This document shows, in pieces, positions 63,546 through 64,000 of a stretch of 64,000 bases of DNA (within the stretch, counting starts at the first letter, position 1; every line of letters begins with the position of its first letter). The translations under genes were made by a program, and so were the position numbers. Source of the DNA: Chamaelirium japonicum. Its lineage: Eukaryota; Streptophyta; Magnoliopsida; Liliales; Melanthiaceae. A model generated the notes under the pieces. It made no database searches. It saw only the letters and a program-made list of their open reading frames with translations, and was not told the origin of the DNA. The stretch is from the NCBI GenBank assembly GCA_947650365.1, contig OX393549.1, positions 83,704,319 to 83,768,318 of the forward strand, read 5' to 3'.

Positions 63546-64000
63546 TAACCGGTAGATTAAACAAATCAAATGTTGCAACCCCTAGGTCCTATAGAGTTAT
63601 GAAGGTTTTGGATGGTTTGTCATATATTGGCTCCCAAGGGTAGGGAGCCCCTTGGAGCTGGTTCCCCAAAAAAAAAAAGTTGCTCCATATGTTGTTGGAT
63701 GACCCAATTGGCTACCTATAATAGGGATCGTCCAGCGAGTTAGACAACTCTCATGGGCACTGATAGTAAATGGAAACGATCTCCACACTTTCGATCTCAT
63801 TGATTTTTCATTTCTATTTGTGTATAACTGATATATTCTATCCCTAACTCATAGCTCAATTGATAAGGCATATGCGACAAAGGCTGATGATATATTTCCT
63901 TATGCTCCACAGTGACGGGCCTCCCGTGCGTCTTAGCATTGGCCTTTCCAACTTGTGGGGTTATTAAAAATTGGGACTTTCATTCATTTTTTTGGTGAGT
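63546..64000. other. Unassigned right edge
   Basis: No gene supported. TAGCTCAATTGATAAGGCA at 63851 resembles a tRNA/SINE box A, but no box B follows. A poly-A(11) lies near 63669. Confidence 0.4.

Noticed and set aside
63846..63920. tRNA gene or tRNA-derived SINE
   Set aside because: A box A-like TAGCTCAATTGATAAGG is present, but no box B (GGTTCGAATCC) and no cloverleaf could be found.

Overview
This is plant nuclear DNA, almost certainly from an angiosperm. The evidence is one intronless plant family-1 glycosyltransferase gene in a sea of plant transposon families: En/Spm-type CACTA elements, a Tekay/Del-like Ty3-gypsy element, a Cassandra LTR carrying a 5S domain, plant LINEs, and Tourist-like and hAT-like MITEs. 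The glycosyltransferase is very GC-rich at its 5' end and less so at its 3' end, a gradient common in monocots; I take that as a hint only. One run of exactly 500 N (58544-59043) is an assembly gap.

Layout. 1-6.1 kb: Helitron-like terminus, anonymous sequence, microsatellites and a few exon-like pieces. 6.1-7.5 kb: fold-back elements embedded in (TA)n, ending at the probable TATA box of the glycosyltransferase. 7.76-9.25 kb: intact UGT73-like gene, with the canonical catalytic His replaced by Arg. 10.27-10.8 kb: a 3' fragment copy of that gene, split by a 222-bp Tourist-like MITE. 10.916-18.119 kb: a CACTA element with a perfect 3-bp target duplication, a degenerate Transposase_24-type gene on the minus strand, and about 13 copies of a 180-bp satellite inside the last intron of that gene. 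18.634-34.8 kb: a second, damaged CACTA element with about 26 copies of a related satellite. Its second transposase gene is interrupted by a 10.17-kb Ty3-gypsy element (24416-34583; LTRs 2747 and 2713 bp; TSD TCATC). 35-43.9 kb: another (TA)n-embedded fold-back, a second Helitron-like end, long anonymous AT-rich sequence, then a Copia-like 3' end plus LTR joined to a LINE 3' end.

43.9-49.99 kb: the most striking region, an unbroken alternation of (TA)n tracts and about eleven palindromic elements, comparable to the Micron elements of rice. Several share a double-hairpin architecture. Others share the same terminal inverted repeat around quite different interiors. 50-55 kb: LINE ORF1 pseudogene and an LTR family full of tandem arrays. 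54.99-58.28 kb: a second copy of the Copia-like/LINE composite, carrying a solo LTR and, in its LINE part, a Cassandra solo LTR; each insertion can be read against the empty site in the other copy. 59-64 kb: gap edge, a possible first exon on the minus strand, two nested hAT-like MITEs, and a 2019-bp solo LTR with TSD CCCAC.

Only the glycosyltransferase looks like an intact host gene. The other coding sequence is transposon-derived and broken, or consists of isolated exon-like segments I could not identify. The long open frames over (TA)n, (CT)n and GC-rich repeats are artefacts of repeats without stop codons.
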